A stretch of DNA of 64,000 nucleotides from Chloroflexota bacterium (GCA_027618515.1 JAQCEV010000001.1:39182-103181); one strand, 5' to 3'. Numbered from the stretch's first letter, positions 54,151-63,306 are shown. A program made the numbers and translations. The notes: generated from the letters alone by a model not told the origin.

Positions 54151-55056
54151 CTAGAGGCGGAGCGCGACGACACCACCGACTATGAGTAGGGTGGCGATCA
54201 CTTTGAGACCGATAGTCTCTTTGTCCATCGGTTCGTGGAGGACGTTCCACCACGGAGTGCTGAGGCCCAAGCTGAGCGCGAGGATGGCCAGCGGGCGTAT
54301 CGCCGCAACCGTGGCCACCAGCGACACGGAACCCACTGACAGGGCGTAGACGAAGATCAACGCGGCGCTTGGCCCCATGATGCCTTCGGAGACGAACATG
54401 AGGCCCGCAGTTCGTCGGTTCTGGAGTGCGGCGATGAGCGGTTTCATGTGGCGGGGCCGCCAAGTAAATGCCAGCACCCCCACGCCCATGCCAAGCGCGC
54501 GCAAGCCCTGAGTAGCACCTACGTTCAACCTGTCGGTCGCTTCGTCGCTGACGATGAATGCGCACCCTAGGGCAAACGCGGAGAGCAGCAGTACCAGGAA
54601 CGCCTTGCCACGGGCGATGCGGTAGCGTCCATCAACCTTGCGCAGGTTGATCATCAAGGCCCCACTGATGACGACAAGTATCCCGATCCACTGAGTCGGG
54701 GAAACGACGTCGTCAAAAAGCACCACCGCGATCACAGCAGTGATGACGGGGGTGATGGATTGCATGGGGGCCGCCCGGGATACCTCTTCGAGGCTGAGGC
54801 CGTAGAAGAACAGGGATAGGCCGATCGCCCACAGGAGTCCGCTGGCGAATGCCCACACGACGCCTTCCCCGCTTTCGAAGCCCAAGGTGGGGATGACGAA
54901 CGCGAAGAAGACCGCTGCGATGGGGAATTGCAGCAGCCCAAACGTGATGATGAAGGTGTGGTAGCTGGGGAAGAGGCTTCCCACCAGCCGCTTGTCGAGG
55001 ATCGACACCACGGAAAACAGCAAGGTGCTGATCAAAGCACCGGCGAACCAATTCAT
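54151..55056 (-). CDS. EamA/DMT-family transporter
   Basis: About 301 residues with ten hydrophobic segments in two EamA repeats. Repeat one includes LLWAIGLSLFFYGLSLEEVS; the second ends VIATLLIVGGVVALRL. Metabolite export is usual. The ATG at 55056 begins at MNWFAGAL; an upstream open extension is hydrophilic and not used. Confidence 0.85.
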   Translation of the reverse strand: MNWFAGALISTLLFSVVSILDKRLVGSLFPSYHTFIITFGLLQFPIAAVFFAFVIPTLGFESGEGVVWAFASGLLWAIGLSLFFYGLSLEEVSRAAPMQSITPVITAVIAVVLFDDVVSPTQWIGILVVISGALMINLRKVDGRYRIARGKAFLVLLLSAFALGCAFIVSDEATDRLNVGATQGLRALGMGVGVLAFTWRPRHMKPLIAALQNRRTAGLMFVSEGIMGPSAALIFVYALSVGSVSLVATVAAIRPLAILALSLGLSTPWWNVLHEPMDKETIGLKVIATLLIVGGVVALRL

Positions 55057-55510
55057 GAGGCGGGGGGCTCCGTAAGCGCTCGATCGAGCGCTGCGGCCAT
55101 GCTGGCACCCCGCTCCAACCATGTCAATGAGCCTCCGCAAAGCGGCTGAGCCTGCCGCCCCTCAGGCAGTTTTGCGTGTTCACAGCGCCCGATTGGGTGC
55201 CATCCCGTAGCCCGCTTCAGGTCGCTTCAGGGCATTCGATTAACCCGTTCGGATGCCCTCGTCGACCCGTTTCAACATTCCTCGGAACGCCCTCTGCACT
55301 GTACGAAAGTACAGGTGAGCACGCGTGCGCACTGCCCAAAAGGCTCACCCGTACGGATTAGTTGCTTTTCCATTCGCGTGGGTGATGGCACGCACTCACG
55401 CAAAAGCCAGACTCGTGTTGTGAGGTGCGCCAAGCACTCACCGCAAGCATCCCGGCAGCCCTGCCAAGCAACCGGATGCGAAGCGAAGACCGAAGAGGAG
55501 GCGAACCGCG
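55057..55510. other. Spacer upstream of the 55.5-kb small genes
   Basis: No gene is supported. It contains a short hairpin with a GNRA-type loop (CTGTAC-GAAA-GTACAG, 55299-55314) and CTGCC-loop-GGCAG followed by four T. No promoter hexamers stand out. Confidence 0.4.
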
Positions 55511-55876
55511 ATGCAGGTACTAGCAACACTCGGGACAGTGATGATGATCCTTGGCTTCATCGCCAGCGCGGTCGGCGCGTTCCCTCTGGTAGACCTCAAC
55601 GCTGCCGAACCGGTCACCGAAGAGACGCCTTTCTCCACCGAGGCCGTTGAGCAAACCGCGACTCAGGTCGGAACGATGTACACAACCATCATCGACGACC
55701 TCATGTCCTTCGCTGAAAACCCTGACCTCGCTCTCGCGACCCAACGCCGCGACACGATGACCGTCTACGCCGAGGACCTGGCGGGCCGGTTCCAGCTCTT
55801 CGCCAATGACCTTCAGTTGGAACTCGACACGATCGTGACGACCGAACTCACACCCGAGGAGCCGGTGGTCCAGTAA
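55511..55876 (+). CDS. Small secreted or membrane-anchored protein of unknown function
   Basis: The 121 residues open with a hydrophobic segment (ATLGTVMMILGFIASAVGAF) that could be a signal anchor, and the rest is acidic, mainly helical (YTTIIDDLMSFAENPDLALA). GAGGAGG precedes the ATG. I recognise no family. It is the first of three plus-strand genes leading to the MoxR ATPase. Confidence 0.6.
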   Translation: MQVLATLGTVMMILGFIASAVGAFPLVDLNAAEPVTEETPFSTEAVEQTATQVGTMYTTIIDDLMSFAENPDLALATQRRDTMTVYAEDLAGRFQLFANDLQLELDTIVTTELTPEEPVVQ

Positions 55877-55926
55877 GGCACGCCGCCACGCAAGCCCGCA
55901 GATGCCGATCAAGAGAGGACAACGAG

Positions 55927-56139
55927 ATGACTGAACGCAACGTAGCAACCGTGATGGAGCGCCTGATGGGCGAGCACGCCCCCTACCTCCACGAAGGTCT
56001 CACGCAGACAGTGGCTGGCAGAGTGGTAGGCCGGCGGCCAGCACGTGCGGTGGTCATCAACCTGAACGACATCCGTTCTCACCTGAGGGGTGTTGCGCGG
56101 GAGTTCACCGAGGTGGAGTCGGTAGAGGTTTACATGTAG
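55927..56139 (+). CDS. Unknown 70-residue protein
   Basis: Basic, with VVINLNDIRSHLRGVAREF and a C-terminal VESVEVYM. GAGAGGA precedes the ATG. No family recognised. It sits between the small membrane protein and the MoxR gene. Confidence 0.55.
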   Translation: MTERNVATVMERLMGEHAPYLHEGLTQTVAGRVVGRRPARAVVINLNDIRSHLRGVAREFTEVESVEVYM

Positions 56140-56284
56140 CTAGTACTGCGGCTCCGGATCTGGGCCGCATGATCAGCGGGAACGAAGGGGTGGAATGTTC
56201 CGCCCCTTCGTAATTTAAGGACACACTGAGATGGGCTTCCCCTGCTAGAATGAGCCCCGCTATCAACACCTGCGAGGTTGCGTC

Positions 56285-57691
56285 TTGACCACCCAAAAGA
56301 AGAAGCCAGTTACTCTTGGTGAGTTGAAGAAGAGCGGATATGTGTCGGTTCCCGTGCGTGAGGAGTTGCGTCGCAATCTGATCGCCCGCATGGGCTCCCA
56401 TGAGCCGTTGTTCCCGGGCATCCTCGGCTACGAGGACTCTGTGATTCCCCAGGTAGAGAACGCGATCCTCGCGGGCCAGGACATCATTCTCCTCGGCGAG
56501 CGTGGGCAGGCGAAGTCCCGCATCATCCGCGCCCTTGTGGATCTGCTAGACCCCGAGATTCCGATCATCGAGGGCAGTGAGGTCAACGACGACCCGACTG
56601 CTCCCATTTCTCGCTACGGCAAGGACATGGTCGAAGAGAAGGGCGACGCTACACCGGTGGTGTGGGTCGGCAGCGACCACCGCTACGGGGAGAAGCTCGC
56701 GACCCCTGACATCTCTATCGCCGACTTGATCGGCGACGTTGACCCGATCCGCATCGCGGAGGGGCGCTACCTCTCCGACGAGTTGGCCATCCACTACGGC
56801 CTCATCCCGCGCACGAATCGTGGGCTGTTCTGCATCAACGAGTTGCCCGATCTGGCCGAGCGCATCCAGGTTGGCCTGTTCAACCTGATGGAAGAGCGCG
56901 ACGTTCAGATCAAGGGCTACCGGGTTCGATTGCCGTTGGACATGATCGTTGTGGCCAGTGCGAACCCGGAGGACTACACGAACCGTGGCCGGATCATCAC
57001 GCCGTTGAAGGACCGCTACGGCTCACAGATCCGAACGCACTACCCACGCGAGTCGAGCCTAGAGATCGCGATCATGGAAGCGGAGCGCACGAAGTTCCCC
57101 GACACGGAAGAGCGGCTCTACGTGCCTCAATACATGAAAGAGATCGTGGCGGAGTACACGACATTGGCCCGCAAGCACCCGGAGATCAACCAACGCTCAG
57201 GTGTCAGCGTCCGGGTGTCGATCGCCAATTACGAGACGATCGTAGCGAACTCGCTGCGCCGCGCCATCACCCAGGGCGAGGAGCACGCGGTTCCGCGGCT
57301 CACCGACCTGCCCTACATGATCGCGTCCACGTTGGGCAAGATCGAGATGGAGACCATGGAGGACGGGCGCGAGACGAAGATCCACGACGACCTGGTGAAG
57401 CGCTCGGTTCTAAACATCTTCGATCGCTATTTCGCGGCGTCGGACTTCGAGAGCATCGTTGCGGCGTTCGAGCAAGGCACGACCGTGGACACGGGTGCCG
57501 AGTTGCCAGCGCAGCGCTACGTGGATGAGATTACGAAGTTCGAGGGCTTCGGCAACGCCCTCAACAAGCTTGGCGTGGCGGAGGACGGCCCGGCCATCGC
57601 GTCAGCGATGGAGTTCGTTCTCGAGGGGCTACACCTGAACCGTCGAGTGAACCGTGACTTGGTCGAGGGTGGCTTCCGCTACCACGTGTAG
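56285..57691 (+). CDS. MoxR/ChlI-like AAA+ ATPase
   Basis: The 468-residue product has the AAA+ core: LLGERGQAKSRI (Walker A), GLFCINELPDLAERIQ (Walker B position, Asn where Asp is usual), VVASANPEDYTNRGRI (sensor 1) and FNLMEERDVQIKGYRV. It belongs to the magnesium-chelatase-like/sigma-54-interacting branch seen in actinobacteria and relatives. These ATPases normally work with a VWA-domain partner, which is not next to it here. A TTG start has GAGG eight bases ahead; TGCTAGAAT upstream could be an extended -10. Confidence 0.85.
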   Translation: MTTQKKKPVTLGELKKSGYVSVPVREELRRNLIARMGSHEPLFPGILGYEDSVIPQVENAILAGQDIILLGERGQAKSRIIRALVDLLDPEIPIIEGSEVNDDPTAPISRYGKDMVEEKGDATPVVWVGSDHRYGEKLATPDISIADLIGDVDPIRIAEGRYLSDELAIHYGLIPRTNRGLFCINELPDLAERIQVGLFNLMEERDVQIKGYRVRLPLDMIVVASANPEDYTNRGRIITPLKDRYGSQIRTHYPRESSLEIAIMEAERTKFPDTEERLYVPQYMKEIVAEYTTLARKHPEINQRSGVSVRVSIANYETIVANSLRRAITQGEEHAVPRLTDLPYMIASTLGKIEMETMEDGRETKIHDDLVKRSVLNIFDRYFAASDFESIVAAFEQGTTVDTGAELPAQRYVDEITKFEGFGNALNKLGVAEDGPAIASAMEFVLEGLHLNRRVNRDLVEGGFRYHV

Positions 57692-57787
57692 AAAAGCATC
57701 CGCTTTGGCCTGAACCGTATCTAAGATTGTGAAGCGCGGCTAGATCAGCGAGCCGTGCGGTATTCCCAGGGGAGGTCCCAGTTTCCG

Positions 57788-58714
57788 ATGGCTGAAGAAC
57801 CGACATATGACGTGATAATCATCGGAGGGGGCGCCGCTGGCTTGGCCGCGTCCATCTACTCCGTCCGTGCGATGCTGAAGACACTCGTGATCGAGCGCCA
57901 GGCTATCGGGGGTCAGATCCTTTACACGGGGGAGGTAGAGAACTACCCCGGCTTCCCTGAGCCCATCGCTGGGCCAGACCTCGCGATGCTGTACGAGAAG
58001 CAAGCGACGCGCTTCGGGGTGGAGTTCGTGTACGACACCATCACTCGACTTGAACTCGATGGCCCCGTCAAGAAGCTCATCGGCGAAGAGGGTGAGTACA
58101 CCGCCAAGGCGGTGATCATCACGTCCGGTGGTGAGCACAACAAACTTGAGGTTCCCGGCGAAGACGAGTTCGCAGGACGTGGGGTCTCCTACTGCGCGAC
58201 CTGTGATGGCAACTTCTTCCGCGACCAGGATGTCACGGTCGTTGGTGGTGGAGACGCTGCCATGGATGAGGGGTTGTACCTGACGCGCATGGCCAGCAGC
58301 GTGACGGTGGTGCACCGCCGCGAGGAATTGCGCGCGAGCAAGATCCTTCAGCAGCGCGCATTCGACAATCCGAAGATGAGCTTCGTTTGGAATAGCGCGA
58401 TCAAGGAGATCAAGGGAGACGGTGACGTGAAGAGCATCGTCTTGGAGAACCTCAAGACCGGCGAGATCTCAGAGCAGGACACCAACGGGGTCTTCGTGTA
58501 CATCGGCTTCCACCCGATCAACGAGTTCATGATCGGGGCAGTCAATCTTGATGCAGCAGGCCACGTCGTCACAGACATCCAGATGAACACAAGCGTTCCA
58601 GGGGTGTTCGCGGCAGGCGACGTCCGAACGTTCTCTGAGCGACAGTTGGCGAACGCAGTTGGCGATGGCGTGGCGGCCGCGCTGTCCGCGTACCGCTACA
58701 TCACCGAGGGATAG
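57788..58714 (+). CDS. trxB: Thioredoxin reductase
   Basis: FAD/NADPH flavoprotein that reduces thioredoxin. Seen are IIIGGGAAGLAASIYSVRA (FAD), the redox-active pair in SYCATCDGNFF, VVGGGDAAMDEGLYL (NADPH), and GVFAAGDVRT. The 308 residues are full length. GGGGAGG lies upstream. A strong bidirectional terminator follows. Confidence 0.95.
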   Translation: MAEEPTYDVIIIGGGAAGLAASIYSVRAMLKTLVIERQAIGGQILYTGEVENYPGFPEPIAGPDLAMLYEKQATRFGVEFVYDTITRLELDGPVKKLIGEEGEYTAKAVIITSGGEHNKLEVPGEDEFAGRGVSYCATCDGNFFRDQDVTVVGGGDAAMDEGLYLTRMASSVTVVHRREELRASKILQQRAFDNPKMSFVWNSAIKEIKGDGDVKSIVLENLKTGEISEQDTNGVFVYIGFHPINEFMIGAVNLDAAGHVVTDIQMNTSVPGVFAAGDVRTFSERQLANAVGDGVAAALSAYRYITEG

Positions 58715-58745
58715 GCGGCGCGAGGCCGCGATAAGCTAGACGATC

Positions 58746-58782
58746 AAAAAAGTGCCCCGGAGATTCCGGGGCACTTTTTTTT
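58746..58782. terminator. Bidirectional rho-independent terminator after trxB
   Basis: AGTGCCCCGG-AGATT-CCGGGGCACT with A6 before and T8 after. It ends trxB and could end transcription arriving from either side. Confidence 0.95.
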
Positions 58783-58861
58783 GACACTCGTTTGGCGGTT
58801 CCCTACCCTCCTCGGGAGCCCATGGGGGCCATCCTGATCCTTTTGCCATGGAGATGTACCT

Positions 58862-59887
58862 ATGACCCTCGGATGGGCGATCGTCAGCACGGGCCGCCAC
58901 CCTGATACGAAGATGGCGCCAGCCATCAACGCGGCAGTGGGCTCCACGCTCGCTGCGGTTGTGAGCCGCGATACCGGCCGAGCGCAGGCGTTCGCCGACA
59001 AGCACGGCGCGGCGGCCGCGTACGACAACTTGGACGCGATGCTCGCTGACCCTGCTGTAGATGTCGTGTACGTGGCGTCACCGAATGCGTTGCACCGCGA
59101 GCACACGTTGAAGGCGGCGGCCGCAGGCAAGCATGTGTTGGTGGAGAAGCCTATGGCACTGACCGTCGAGGACTGCCAGTCGATGATCGATGCATGCGCC
59201 AGCGCTGGCGTGAAGTTGGGGGTGGGCTTTCACCTACGCACGCATCCTGGCCACCAGCGAGTGCGCGCGATGGTGGGGGCCGGCGAGCTTGGCGAGCTTT
59301 CGCTAACGACAGCGAACTGGGGCCGAGGCACCCGTGGGCAGACCAAGCCTCCGCCGCGCGCAGATCTCCAAGCCTGGTGGGATGACCCAGCGATGGTCGG
59401 CGCAGGCGCATTCATGGCGACGGGCGTGCATTGCGCGGACCTCATGCGCTACGTGCTGGGTCACGAGGTGGTGCAAGTGACTGCGTTGAGCGACGCGACG
59501 CCTGATGCGCCGCTAGAGGAACTGCTGGTGATGTCGCTGCGGTTCGACGACGGTTCGCTCGGGACGGTGATGACGGGGCGACGCACGCCGGATTATCAGG
59601 GCAACGGTGTGATGGTGTACGGCAGCGAGGGGAAGGCAGGCGTTCACGAGGGCATCGGGATGGTGCTTGATGGGACGCTGGACATCACGACGAGCGGTAC
59701 GGAGACGAGCGAGTCATACGCGAACGACCCGATCGCGCTGTACACGTGGCAGGTGGACGCGATGAACGCAGCGGTGGCGGGCGACGGTGAGCCAGCGGCG
59801 TCGGGCGTGGATGGGCTACGAGCGGCCCAAATCACGCTGGCGATGGTGGAATCGGCACGCACGGGGCGGCGGATAGACATCCAGTAG
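58862..59887 (+). CDS. Gfo/Idh/MocA-family oxidoreductase
   Basis: The 341-residue product has an NAD(P)-binding start (WAIVSTGRHPDTK), the EKP motif in HVLVEKPMALT, and the C-terminal alpha/beta domain with the MATGVHCADLMRYV His. Members oxidise or reduce sugars, inositols and similar compounds; the substrate is unknown. It is flanked by terminators, so it is probably monocistronic. Confidence 0.85.
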   Translation: MTLGWAIVSTGRHPDTKMAPAINAAVGSTLAAVVSRDTGRAQAFADKHGAAAAYDNLDAMLADPAVDVVYVASPNALHREHTLKAAAAGKHVLVEKPMALTVEDCQSMIDACASAGVKLGVGFHLRTHPGHQRVRAMVGAGELGELSLTTANWGRGTRGQTKPPPRADLQAWWDDPAMVGAGAFMATGVHCADLMRYVLGHEVVQVTALSDATPDAPLEELLVMSLRFDDGSLGTVMTGRRTPDYQGNGVMVYGSEGKAGVHEGIGMVLDGTLDITTSGTETSESYANDPIALYTWQVDAMNAAVAGDGEPAASGVDGLRAAQITLAMVESARTGRRIDIQ

Positions 59888-59915
59888 CATGTGCTAGGCA
59901 GCTTGAGGGAAGCAC

Positions 59916-59948
59916 AAAAAAAGAGGAGCCCCAACGGGCGCCTCTTTT
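59916..59948. terminator. Rho-independent terminator between Gfo/Idh and HesB-like genes
   Basis: AAAAGAGG-AGCCC-CAAC-GGGC-GCCTCTTTT with flanking A and T runs. It serves the two convergent genes. Confidence 0.9.
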
Positions 59949-59977
59949 GATACCAATCTTCGGGCTGTCGGCTAGGG

Positions 59978-60313
59978 CTAGCCGCACCCGCAGTTACCAC
60001 CGCAGGCACAGCCGCCGCCGGCAGATGTCGCGATGTTCGGGTTCGTGATTACGAATCCGCTCCGCATCAAGCTCTCGGTGTAGTCGATTTCCGCACCATC
60101 TAGAAGAGGTGCGCTGTCGACATCAGCAATCACTCGAACGCCAACGTCGTGGAGGATCAGATCGTCCTCGGCGAGGCCTTCCTCAAGCGCCAGCATGTAC
60201 TGGGCTCCGCCGCCCTGGGGGACAACAATCACGCGAAGGGCGCCTTCCGGCTGGCCTTCTTCGTCAAGTATCTCCCTGAGCTTCACTGCGGCCATGTCGC
60301 TAACGGTAATCAT
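59978..60313 (-). CDS. HesB/IscA-like Fe-S assembly protein, altered cysteine pattern
   Basis: The 111-residue product resembles A-type Fe-S carriers: AAVKLREILDEEG, then VVPQGGGAQYMLALEEG and DYTESLMRSGFVITNPN. The first cysteine of the family (GCSGFxY region) is replaced by Ala (GGGAQY). The tail GGCACGGNCGCG has four Cys, more than usual. AAGGAG lies five bases before the ATG. A cluster carrier role is likely but with different ligands. Confidence 0.75.
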   Translation of the reverse strand: MITVSDMAAVKLREILDEEGQPEGALRVIVVPQGGGAQYMLALEEGLAEDDLILHDVGVRVIADVDSAPLLDGAEIDYTESLMRSGFVITNPNIATSAGGGCACGGNCGCG

Positions 60314-60502
60314 GTGCACTCCTTGGCACTTGTCGCCACTTTATTGAACCAGGCTACCGCGCCCTCTGGCGGGTGTCAATGAATGCGAACCAACAAATCG
60401 CGCCACGGCGCGCGGATTGCGTCATTGGCGAATACAAGTTAAGTCCAAGCCGCAAGTCGCCTGATTATGATGTTCCAATTGCGATTTCACTACCAATGGG
60501 CC

Positions 60503-60531
60503 TTGATGCACGCCGCATAGCGCCCTATACT
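60503..60531 (+). promoter_or_regulatory. Sigma-70 promoter of the Lrp-type regulator
   Basis: TTGATG (60503-60508) and TATACT (60526-60531) with a 17-base spacer. Confidence 0.7.
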
Positions 60532-60563
60532 CATTTGTGCCATATTTCACGAAAGGAACAGAA

Positions 60564-61016
60564 ATGGATCTCGACGAACTCGACGATAAGCTGATTTCGC
60601 TGCTGCAGGCCAACGGCCGCGCATCGAACATCGAATTGGCCAAGCAGGTGGGTGTTAGTGAGGGGACGATCAGGAGGCGGTTCCGGAACCTGATCAAGGA
60701 CGAGGTCATCCGAGTCGTTGCGATTCCAGACCCGGCGAAATTGGGCAGAGGCACGACTGCGATCATCGCCCTGCAAGTAGAGCCTTCAGAAGTGGATCCC
60801 GTTGCGCAGAAGCTTGCGGAGATTCCCGAGGTTCAGTACGTATCCGTGACCACTGGTGCGTTCGACATATTCCTGTGGGTCGCTCTTGGCTCACCCGAGG
60901 AGCTTTCCAGCTTCCTTCGCCTTCAGGTTGGTGGGATCAGCGGGGTTCGCAGGACAGAGACGTTCGTGAATCTCTCGATCCGCAAGAATCCGGCCGGACC
61001 TATAGCTACGGGGTAA
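60564..61016 (+). CDS. Lrp/AsnC-family transcriptional regulator
   Basis: The 150-residue product has an AsnC-type helix-turn-helix (DLDELDDKLISLLQANGRAS, then VGVSEGTIRRRFRNLI) and a C-terminal ligand-sensing domain (VQYVSVTTGAFDIFLWVALG). Such proteins sense amino acids. AAGGA precedes the ATG by six bases. It lies upstream of the ferredoxin and hemQ genes. Confidence 0.9.
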   Translation: MDLDELDDKLISLLQANGRASNIELAKQVGVSEGTIRRRFRNLIKDEVIRVVAIPDPAKLGRGTTAIIALQVEPSEVDPVAQKLAEIPEVQYVSVTTGAFDIFLWVALGSPEELSSFLRLQVGGISGVRRTETFVNLSIRKNPAGPIATG

Positions 61017-61132
61017 TGGGGTGGCGTTGCGCGTTTTCAACTGCAACGCTGTTTGATACACTACGCGACGCTTGATGCGGCGCCACGAAAGCGCCCAACT
61101 TAGCGCGAAAATCGAGGGAGGGTTCACTCCGA

Positions 61133-61396
61133 ATGGCCTACATAATCGTTTCTCCTTGCATTGACCTCAAAGATGCCGCATGTGTGGATGTTTGCCCCGT
61201 GGACTGTATCTACGAAGGTGAGCGGCAGTACTTCATCAGCCCAGACGAGTGCATCGACTGCGCAGCCTGCGAGCCGGTCTGTCCTGTGAACGCCATCTTC
61301 CCTGAGGACCAGGTGCCGGAGGACCAGAAGGAGTTCATCAAGCTGAACTACGAGTACGACTACGCAACCTCGGAGCCCGGCGCAAACGCCTCCTGA
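61133..61396 (+). CDS. fdxA: 7Fe ferredoxin
   Basis: The 87-residue product has two cluster motifs: SPCIDLKDAACVDVCPVDC for a 3Fe-4S site (C9, C17, C21) and CIDCAACEPVCPV for 4Fe-4S. This matches FdxA-type ferredoxins of actinobacteria and relatives. GGAGG precedes the ATG. A perfect terminator follows. Confidence 0.9.
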   Translation: MAYIIVSPCIDLKDAACVDVCPVDCIYEGERQYFISPDECIDCAACEPVCPVNAIFPEDQVPEDQKEFIKLNYEYDYATSEPGANAS

Positions 61397-61445
61397 GCTC
61401 GTCTGGCGACGTGCCTGCCCATCGTTCTGCCCATTGATCCGAAAG

Positions 61446-61474
61446 AAAGCCCCGGTCATATGACCGGGGCTTTT
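61446..61474. terminator. Rho-independent terminator after the ferredoxin gene
   Basis: AAAGCCCCGGTCA directly followed by TATGACCGGGGCTTTT: a near-perfect stem with flanking A and T runs, usable from both directions. Confidence 0.9.
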
Positions 61475-61525
61475 CCTGTCTTTGAGGCCGGCAGTCTGAC
61501 CGGTAGAAGACCGGCGTCATCACGC

Positions 61526-62197
61526 TCACCCCAGGGCGGCCAGCGCCTCGTCGATGGGCATCCTGATCGTCGTGAAGATCGGCGTCTCAGATAGTGTGAA
61601 CTGAGCTGCGGGGACCTCTCGCAGGTCCATCACAAGTGAAACGAAGTCGGATGGGTCGTCCATCTCGAATGCCACTACGAACTCCGGGTCGTACAGCCCG
61701 AACGCGTACGTGGTGTTGATCTTGACCATCGGGTAGTTGTGACCCACCCGGAAGTGGTCATTCATCATCTTCTGGCGCTCTTCCATGGTCTTTCCGTACC
61801 ATGCGCGGGTCTTCACCATGGGATAAATAATGAAGTAGCGGTAGTCCGTCTTGAGCTCTGGAGCGCCGCCGCCGTGCTTGTAGCGGGTCTTACGCCTGAC
61901 CGTCAGGTACGAGTGCGGCTGGTCCAGATATGAGGCGAGGTGCGTGGCATTGAGCCGGCTGGCGGCCTGGTGGAACGCCTCGACCGACGGTGAGTTCTGC
62001 AGGAGCATGAAATCGACGTCCGCACGAGTGCCCACAGTTGAGTAGGCGCGGATGCTGCCGGCAGACGAAAGCTCATCGACGACCGATGCGAACTCCTCAC
62101 GTGAGCTTCGCCGCTCATCAGCGGGGAGCAGCCGCCAGGAACGGTCTAACTTAAAGAAGCTGAACTTGACGAAGTCGTCGTACTCAATATCAGGCAT
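61526..62197 (-). CDS. hemQ: HemQ / chlorite-dismutase-family coproheme decarboxylase
   Basis: The 223-residue product has the family outline: DFVKFSFFKLDRSWRLLP, the central YRYFIIYPMVKTRAWYG, MNDHFRVGHNYPMVKINTTY with the proximal His region, and VVAFEMDDPSDFVSLVMDLR. HemQ decarboxylates coproheme to heme b in Gram-positive bacteria and relatives; true chlorite dismutases share the fold. The ATG at 62197 has AGGGG ahead. An open frame upstream is not family-like. Confidence 0.85.
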   Translation of the reverse strand: MPDIEYDDFVKFSFFKLDRSWRLLPADERRSSREEFASVVDELSSAGSIRAYSTVGTRADVDFMLLQNSPSVEAFHQAASRLNATHLASYLDQPHSYLTVRRKTRYKHGGGAPELKTDYRYFIIYPMVKTRAWYGKTMEERQKMMNDHFRVGHNYPMVKINTTYAFGLYDPEFVVAFEMDDPSDFVSLVMDLREVPAAQFTLSETPIFTTIRMPIDEALAALG

Positions 62198-62330
62198 GAG
62201 ACCCCTGCGTTCGGTGTGGTGACCCAAATCGTGCCGTGCATAAGTTAGTTTAGAAGGCGAACGCGGACAGGTCACCTGCAATATGATTGCCATGATTGCC
62301 GGGTAACGCAGGGCCCAGAGAAGAGGACCG

Positions 62331-62816
62331 ATGCCAAAGGCAGACGAGCCGAGAGACAAGGTACGTGAACAGATCGAGGAGATACTCGAGCTAGACGAGA
62401 AGCGCGCGCCTGTGCAATCCGGTCGCATACAAGTAGCGCGGCCCGTTTCGCCTCGCAAGGTGCGCTCCGGAACGCCGCTCTGGTACCCGACGCCTGAAAA
62501 GTTGATACTCGCCGGGCTGGCGCTGCTGCTGATCGCGGTGGTGACTCGCAGGGCTGTCCTGCCACTTGCGCTGGGCGGCTTCCTGCTGGCTGGCATCGGC
62601 TACTACATGCTCGTGACGAAGCGCCGACGGGCGAGGCTCGGGGGATCGAGTGGCGGCTCTGGCGCTGTGCCTCCACAGTACTGGCGAGGGAAGCCCGTTA
62701 AGCCCGGCGAGTCCCGAGCGCCCCGAAAGCCAGTGAAGAAGCGCGACGGCAATGTGCTGGAGTTCCCTGACTCGCGCCAGAGCAAGAGCCGCAGGTGGTT
62801 CGGCAAGAAGAAGTAG
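62331..62816 (+). CDS. Small membrane protein of unknown function
   Basis: The 161 residues have a basic, soluble start, two adjacent hydrophobic segments (LILAGLALLLIAVVT and VLPLALGGFLLAGIGYYML), then a Gly/Lys/Arg-rich tail ending RWFGKKK. The ribosome site is weak. No family recognised. Confidence 0.65.
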   Translation: MPKADEPRDKVREQIEEILELDEKRAPVQSGRIQVARPVSPRKVRSGTPLWYPTPEKLILAGLALLLIAVVTRRAVLPLALGGFLLAGIGYYMLVTKRRRARLGGSSGGSGAVPPQYWRGKPVKPGESRAPRKPVKKRDGNVLEFPDSRQSKSRRWFGKKK

Positions 62817-62825
62817 CCCGGCGAG

Positions 62826-63218
62826 TTAAATGTCTGTGCCAATCTCTACCAGCACGCCGTTCAGGTCTCGCACGTAGGCCACGGTCTGCCCCCACGGCTT
62901 CTCTTCAGGCTCCGATACCGGAACAGCGCCAGCGTCTACCGCGAGCCTGAACCATGCGGCGACATCCTCTGTTGCAAAGCCAGGCTCCGCAGCCTGAGGC
63001 TGGCCCTCCGGGTCGAGCGGCAGAACTCCTCCGGACAGCGCGCCTTCCGACATCTGTGTGGCTGCGAAGGCAAGCCGGATTTCGCCGGTCTCCAACTCGC
63101 CCTATCCGCCTTCCTCCGATATAAACCGACGCTTGAGGCCAAACGCCTTCTCGTAGAACTCGATAGTGACGGTCACGTCCGCCACGTAGATGATCGTCCA
63201 CCTGATCTTCATTCTCAT
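62826..63218 (-). pseudogene. VOC/glyoxalase-family protein with an internal TAG
   Basis: The frame from ATG 63218 reads RMKIRWTIIYVADVTVTIEF, then EKAFGLKRRFISEEGG, then TAG at 63102-63104, then continues ELETGEIRLAFAATQMSEGA to VLVEIGTDI, a complete VOC-like domain. Relatives typically have Tyr at the stop position, so TAT/TAC to TAG is likely. GGGGGAGG precedes the ATG. Either a decayed gene or a base error. Confidence 0.7.
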
Positions 63219-63276
63219 TGCCTCCCCCGTCTGCCACTGGCAGCGGCCATTCTGCCCCGAACGACGCCCAGACTCA

Positions 63277-63306
63277 AAGCTCCCTGTCGCCGGTGACAGG
63301 GAGCTT
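63277..63306 (-). terminator. Terminator-like hairpin after the sirohaem reductase gene
   Basis: A 12-bp stem, AAGCTCCCTGTC, with a 6-base loop lies just downstream of the sirohaem reductase stop. Only short T stretches follow, so strength is moderate. Confidence 0.6.

Noticed and set aside
55315..55650. Plus-strand frame of 111 codons overlapping the 55.5-kb small gene
   Set aside because: It lacks a ribosome site, is rich in Arg/Cys/Thr, and overlaps in another frame a gene with a strong GAGGAGG site.
42610..63104. Genome-wide recoding of TAG
   Set aside because: TAG ends many intact genes here (for example tlyA, purF, trxB), so it is a normal stop; the expected residues at internal TAGs also differ (Trp, Tyr).
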